A stretch of 44,878 nucleotides of DNA from Caryophanon tenue (GTDB taxonomy: Bacteria > Bacillota > Bacilli > Bacillales_A > Planococcaceae). A program made the position numbers and the translations under genes. Positions 40,613 through 44,878 of the stretch are shown here, one piece after another; positions within the stretch are counted from its first letter, which is position 1; each line of letters opens with the position of its first letter. Location: positions 1 to 44,878 of the forward strand of contig NZ_MASJ01000022.1 of the NCBI RefSeq assembly GCF_001700315.1, read 5' to 3'. The notes under the pieces are model-generated. The model worked only from the letters and a program-made list of their open reading frames with translations. It was not told the origin of the DNA and did not search any database.

Positions 40613-41605
40613 TTACCCCTCCTGCAGATTCAGCATAAGCTGCTCCATCATCAGTGCCCGATTCATATTACGCTGTAAATTACTGCGTGTGTGCAAAATC
40701 GCTTGCAGTTGATTCGACAATTGCTCATACGTCGTTTGCAACGATACTTCACGCAACAGCGGTAATAAATCAGGATAAGTAAAAGCTGCATCGGGATTGG
40801 CTTTATATGCCACAATATCTCGGTAAGCAAACAATAATAAATCTAACGCTTGCTCCATGTCGCTCTTCTCTTTAAATGAAGGAAGCCAATCTTCATGTAC
40901 AATCAATAACGCTTCGTGTACATTTTTTTGAACTGCTTCTACTAATTTTAACACTGTCTTTCGTGCAGATGCAAACTGCTCATCTTGTGATAATGCAATG
41001 GCAGTTTCTAGCTCGTTTGTCACCATACTAACGGTGCTCGCCATCGACTGTGTAACACCTGCTGCTAACAGCTTTTCAATGAGCACAGCGCGTGGCATTT
41101 TTTGAAATTTAATATGCTGACAACGAGACCGAATTGTCGGCAATATAGACTGCAGTTGTGCGGTCACTAAAATGGCGGTCACTACGCCGTCCGGTTCTTC
41201 TAAATACTTAAGGAGCGTATTTGCTGCTCCGACATTTAGACGATCTGCATCGTGTAGGATGTATATTTTGCGACCTTCTTCCATCCCTTTTTTCTTCATC
41301 TCCGCAAGTAATTCACGTACTTGCTCAATTTTTATAAATGCACCATCTGGCATAATTTCGACGACATTCGGGTGATTGCCCGATTCAATACGTATACATT
41401 GTCGACATGTTTCACATGGAACATTATGTATGATATTGTCACACAGCAATAATTTCGCAAAAAAATGGGCAACTTCTCGTTTCCCTGTTCCTTGCTCTCC
41501 ATCAAAAATATATGCATGGGCAGTTCGATTTTTTTCAATAATCGTTTGAAGTTGCTTTATGACGACTGGTTGGATCGTTTTTAATTGCTCAATTGTACGC
41601 GTCAA
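40613..41605 (-). CDS. holB: DNA polymerase III subunit delta-prime
   Basis: A clamp-loader subunit. The 330-residue AAA+ protein has a P-loop GEQGTGK (36-42), a zinc-binding set Cys55, Cys64, Cys67 and Cys70 (CETCRQC), and the DADRLNVGAANTLLKYLEEP segment. The arginine-finger region is SRCQHIKF. The start is TTG at 41605, 8 nt from AGGAGG. It lies 62 bp after yaaR, past a hairpin terminator, and is coupled to ricT. Identity is secure from both sequence and order. Confidence 0.95.
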   Translation of the reverse strand: MTRTIEQLKTIQPVVIKQLQTIIEKNRTAHAYIFDGEQGTGKREVAHFFAKLLLCDNIIHNVPCETCRQCIRIESGNHPNVVEIMPDGAFIKIEQVRELLAEMKKKGMEEGRKIYILHDADRLNVGAANTLLKYLEEPDGVVTAILVTAQLQSILPTIRSRCQHIKFQKMPRAVLIEKLLAAGVTQSMASTVSMVTNELETAIALSQDEQFASARKTVLKLVEAVQKNVHEALLIVHEDWLPSFKEKSDMEQALDLLLFAYRDIVAYKANPDAAFTYPDLLPLLREVSLQTTYEQLSNQLQAILHTRSNLQRNMNRALMMEQLMLNLQEG

Positions 41606-41637
41606 AGCCTACTCCTCCTGCTCGTTTCATTCATTTA

Positions 41638-41666
41638 GAAAAAACCCCGCGCGAACGTGCACGGGT
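41638..41666 (-). terminator. Terminator after yaaR
   Basis: ACCCCGCGC (41644-41652) pairs with GCACGGGT (41659-41666) with one bulge, and six T follow on the minus strand. Only about 32 bp remain before holB, so some read-through must supply holB. Confidence 0.65.
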
Positions 41667-41667
41667 G

Positions 41668-42105
41668 TTATGTGTATAGATTAATTAGTAAACCTTTAAT
41701 CTCACCAATTTTATCTAATAAATCAATTGTTTCTTTTTCTTCATTTAATAAGTCTTCAGCTAACTCAACTAAATGTTTATCAACTGTCTCGACCACTTTT
41801 AAACGGCGACCTTCACCGAAGCGATTCCATGTTTGCGATTGCTTTAACTCAAAGCCATAATCAACGGCTTCTTGTAAAAAACGCTTCACAAGCATTTTAA
41901 ATCGCGCTAGTTCACGTAAATTGCGTGAACGTGCAACGCGGTCTCCCGCTGCTGAAATATCACCGAATAGACGTGTTAACTGCTCCGATTGCATTTGATT
42001 CCCTTGCTTCACAACCATTTCACCGAAGCGATTGTTCACGGCACGATTTTGCATATTTTGCGGCGTCTGACCTAAGCCAGTTCGCATATTTTGGTTAATT
42101 TTCAT
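41668..42105 (-). CDS. yaaR: YaaR-family protein (DUF327)
   Basis: Function unknown; the family is conserved next to tmk and darA in Bacillales. The 145-residue protein is soluble and mostly helical, with a disordered N-terminus rich in N and Q (to about residue 40) and a conserved core GDRVARSRNLRELARFKMLVKRFL and WNRFGEGRRLKVVETVDKHLVEL. No cysteine or catalytic motif is seen. GAGGAA lies upstream of the ATG. It probably shares a transcript with yaaO, tmk and darA. Confidence 0.9.
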   Translation of the reverse strand: MKINQNMRTGLGQTPQNMQNRAVNNRFGEMVVKQGNQMQSEQLTRLFGDISAAGDRVARSRNLRELARFKMLVKRFLQEAVDYGFELKQSQTWNRFGEGRRLKVVETVDKHLVELAEDLLNEEKETIDLLDKIGEIKGLLINLYT

Positions 42106-42158
42106 TGAGATTCCTCACTCCGCTGCCTATATCATTCGCAACCAGGACAGCATTTTCA

Positions 42159-42494
<336 letters not shown>

Positions 42495-42549
42495 TCACCC
42501 TTTCGTCAGTAGGTAGCTTTATTATAACATACAACTAAACGGCACTACA

Positions 42550-43182
42550 TTACTTTACGCCAATGACCTCGTTTAAAATCGCTAGCACATCTGCCACAAC
42601 AACGTCGATTGGTTGGTCTGCATTGACAACCCGAATACGTGATGGATACGATGTAATCAACTGCTGATATCCTTCATATACACGATGATGGAATGCTAAG
42701 CCTTCGACATCTAATCGGTTTTTCTCACGCTCATCGGCCTCTTGAATACGTGCTAATCCGCGCTCTGGCTTAATATCAAAAAAGATCGTCACGTCTGGCA
42801 TACGCTCACCAATTGCAAATTCATTAATTGCCTTTACTTCAGCAACGCCAATGCCACGCGCATGCCCTTGATAAGCAAGCGATGAATCAATAAAGCGGTC
42901 ACAAATAACATGTGTACCTGCAGCTAATGCTGGCTCGACTTTTTCAAAAAAATGTTGCGCTCGTGCTGCTGCATATAATAATGCTTCTGTACGCTCATGC
43001 ATAGCCGTATGTGCTTTATTTAAAATGACTTCACGAATTTTTTCTGCGATTTCAATACCGCCCGGCTCACGCGTAAATAAAATATCTTGCGTACTGCCGC
43101 TGTAAATCTCGTTAATTCGTTGTAGTACCGATGTTTTTCCAGCGCCTTCTGGACCTTCAAATGTAATAAATAAACCTGTCAT
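42550..43182 (-). CDS. tmk: Thymidylate kinase
   Basis: Phosphorylates dTMP to dTDP for DNA synthesis. The 210-residue protein has the P-loop GPEGAGKT (10-17), FTREPGG, the [12 protein letters not shown] motif and the lid region [14 protein letters not shown]. The ATG is one base after the yaaO stop, with AGAGGA inside the end of yaaO, so translation is coupled. It heads the conserved tmk-darA-yaaR-holB-ricT-yabA block. Confidence 0.97.
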   Translation of the reverse strand: MTGLFITFEGPEGAGKTSVLQRINEIYSGSTQDILFTREPGGIEIAEKIREVILNKAHTAMHERTEALLYAAARAQHFFEKVEPALAAGTHVICDRFIDSSLAYQGHARGIGVAEVKAINEFAIGERMPDVTIFFDIKPERGLARIQEADEREKNRLDVEGLAFHHRVYEGYQQLITSYPSRIRVVNADQPIDVVVADVLAILNEVIGVK

Positions 43183-43183
43183 A

Positions 43184-44599
43184 TTAATCCTCTTTCATTA
43201 CGTATAATTGATTGTTCGTTAAATCATGTTCCCCTTGTATTTGACAACCGAGCTGTTGATAGTGCAGCAATGCCTCAATATGCTGCGCTGTTATCGTTTC
43301 ACCGTGCATCATTAATGGAATACCTGGAGGATATGGCACAATGCTTTGTGCGCTTCGCTGTCCGATTGCTTGCTCTAACGTGACGAGCTGTTGTTTAGTT
43401 GCTCTGCTTCGCTCAATACATGTAACACGCTCCGTATAATCAAGCGTCGGAAATACTTTATGGATTGGTTGCTCTTTTTGTAAATGTGTAACAGCGTGAC
43501 GAATCGCCTCGATCTCCTTTTGATATGTTAGCTGAGCATCTGCAGTCACTAAAGGTAACACAAATAATACTTGTTCATTATCTGCTAGCTCCGCATATAC
43601 ATGTTGCTTCTCTAATGCGGCCTTTAGTTGAAAACCATTATAGCCTTCTGCGCGAATGCATAGCTTTAATGGGTCAGCTGCTTCAATGACCACAAGCTCC
43701 ATCATGCGTAACGCATCGATTAGTTGCGTGCGTATTTGCATCAGTGCATGATAGTCTGCTTGTGTATAATTTGCTACTTGATGGCGCGCATCGTCCAATG
43801 ACGCAAGTAACACATACGACGGACTACTTGATTGTAACATCCGTAAATATTTAGCAATACGTTCTTCATCGACAAGCGTCGATTTCACATGTAAAAACGA
43901 AGCCATTGTCATCGCACTCAATGTTTTATGCGCAGATTGCACAACGACATCTGCACCTAGCGTAAGCGCCGAAGCAGGAAAATGACTACTCGCCGCAAAG
44001 TGCGCTCCGTGTGCCTCATCGACAAGTACCGGAATCGAATAAGCGTGTGCCTGCTCAATTAATTGCTGTAAATGCGGAGCTGTGACACCGTAGTATGTTG
44101 GAGATGTTAATATAAGTGCTTTTGCGAAAGGATATTGTGCTAGTGCGTGAACTAATGTATGAAGCGCAATGTGCCCAGCTGTTTTTGTCTCCTCATGCCA
44201 CTCAGGTGCGAGTACAACGGGTACAGCGCCAACAAGCTCTAACGCATGAAAAACAGATTTATGGGCGTTACGTTGTACAAGTACAGTATCTCCTTGCTGA
44301 CAAGTCGCATAAATCATCGCTAAATTCCCAACGGTTGAACCATTCACTAAAAAGAAGCTGCGGCTCGCGTCATATGTTTGTTGTAAAAGCTTCGTCGCTT
44401 CTAATATACATTCTTCTGGGTAGTGTAAATCATCAAGCGTGGTTAATTCGGTTACATCCATTTGTAACACATTATGATAAATAGAAGGTAATGTCGTGAG
44501 CTGTCCATTTTTATGACCTGGGACATGAAATGACATTGTTTTTTGCTGCTGAAATTTTTGTAATGCTTCGACTAACGGTTTTTGCTGCTGCATTTGCAT
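43184..44599 (-). CDS. yaaO: Orn/Lys/Arg decarboxylase family protein (YaaO)
   Basis: A fold-type I PLP enzyme related to arginine and lysine decarboxylases; substrate not known. In 471 residues it has FHVPGHKNG near the N-terminus, [12 protein letters not shown], the aspartate-containing [10 protein letters not shown] (193-202) and the PLP lysine Lys225 in SAHKT. The C-terminal domain has [12 protein letters not shown]. It is about the length of the short Gram-positive forms and lacks the N-terminal wing domain of E. coli enzymes. The Shine-Dalgarno is weak (GAGTG) and an ATG two codons later is also possible. It heads the tmk operon, just after the rRNA operon; xpaC and yaaN, next to it in B. 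subtilis, are missing. Confidence 0.88.
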   Translation of the reverse strand: MQMQQQKPLVEALQKFQQQKTMSFHVPGHKNGQLTTLPSIYHNVLQMDVTELTTLDDLHYPEECILEATKLLQQTYDASRSFFLVNGSTVGNLAMIYATCQQGDTVLVQRNAHKSVFHALELVGAVPVVLAPEWHEETKTAGHIALHTLVHALAQYPFAKALILTSPTYYGVTAPHLQQLIEQAHAYSIPVLVDEAHGAHFAASSHFPASALTLGADVVVQSAHKTLSAMTMASFLHVKSTLVDEERIAKYLRMLQSSSPSYVLLASLDDARHQVANYTQADYHALMQIRTQLIDALRMMELVVIEAADPLKLCIRAEGYNGFQLKAALEKQHVYAELADNEQVLFVLPLVTADAQLTYQKEIEAIRHAVTHLQKEQPIHKVFPTLDYTERVTCIERSRATKQQLVTLEQAIGQRSAQSIVPYPPGIPLMMHGETITAQHIEALLHYQQLGCQIQGEHDLTNNQLYVMKED

Positions 44600-44628
44600 T
44601 TCACTCTTTTCTAAATAATCCTCATATT

Positions 44629-44657
44629 ATTGTAGCGAACAACGAGAGAGCCGTCCA
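44629..44657 (-). promoter_or_regulatory. Promoter candidate of the yaaO-tmk operon
   Basis: On the minus strand TGGACG (44652-44657) lies 17 bp from TACAAT (44629-44634), after the 5S terminator and 30 bp before yaaO. Confidence 0.5.
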
Positions 44658-44671
44658 CGAAAAAAGGGCAC

Positions 44672-44703
44672 AAAAAAAACCGATGAACGTTTATGTTCAT
44701 CGG
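44672..44703 (-). terminator. Terminator of the rRNA operon
   Basis: CCGATGAAC (44680-44688) pairs with GTTCATCGG (44695-44703), a perfect 9-bp stem followed by eight T on the minus strand, 10 bp past the 5S 3-prime end. Confidence 0.9.
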
Positions 44704-44712
44704 CTTACGTGT

Positions 44713-44828
<116 letters not shown>

Positions 44829-44878
44829 CTATGTTTACGACTTCCAATCTACTACGTTCTTCTTCGTCAACTACTTCG

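Overview
The window looks like the origin-proximal housekeeping region of a low-GC Firmicute of the Bacillales, probably family Planococcaceae/Caryophanaceae (Kurthia-, Caryophanon- or Lysinibacillus-like). The basis is gene order. Reading the minus strand from right to left gives 5S rRNA, yaaO, tmk, darA, yaaR, holB, ricT, yabA, trmN6, yazA, rsmI, (abrB), metS, tatD, rpfB, rnmV, ksgA, veg, ispE, purR, ridA, spoVG, glmU, prs, ctc, pth, mfd, yabM, yabN, rqcP, divIC, yabR, tRNA-Met/tRNA-Glu, tilS, hpt, ftsH, coaX, hslO, a PrsA-like foldase, cysK, folP, folB, folK, dusB and lysS. This is the Bacillus subtilis order almost gene for gene. Genus is not resolved from the sequence.

Layout. 1-5.8 kb: lysyl-tRNA synthetase, tRNA modification, folate synthesis and cysteine synthase. 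5.8-12.7 kb: redox chaperone, foldase, CoA synthesis, FtsH, purine salvage and TilS. 12.9-13.1 kb: two tRNA genes, one of three plus-strand units. 13.1-19 kb: a secreted SH3-repeat protein, an S1 protein, DivIC, RqcP, YabN and YabM. 19.2-19.5 kb: an unrecognised 96-residue plus-strand gene. 19.5-25.7 kb: mfd, pth, ctc and prs. 25.7-34.5 kb: glmU, spoVG, ridA, purR, ispE, veg, ksgA, rnmV, rpfB and tatD. 34.6-37.4 kb: metS divergent from abrB. 37.5-44.6 kb: the rsmI-to-yaaO replication and RNA cluster. 44.7 kb: 5S rRNA at the end of an rRNA operon.

The main biological message is what is absent. The sporulation genes that sit between these same neighbours in B. subtilis (csfB, yabG, sspF, fin, spoVT, yabP, yabQ, spoIIE) are all missing here, while the housekeeping genes around them are intact. 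Yet the abrB promoter carries seven matches to the Spo0A box, including the tandem pair just downstream of the start site known from B. subtilis, and ctc keeps a sigma-B type promoter. This suggests a lineage that lost sporulation at this locus but kept the Spo0A-AbrB and general-stress wiring. pabA/B/C are also missing from the folate cluster.

I see no mobile element, CRISPR array, prophage or defence island and no frame-shifted gene. No wholly new system is evident. The less explained items are the small plus-strand gene at the spoVT position, the secreted SH3-repeat gene at the spoIIE position, and several operator-like repeats upstream of rpfB, glmU, cysK, metS and divIC. Many start codons were reassigned from Shine-Dalgarno position and family N-termini; several are TTG or GTG.
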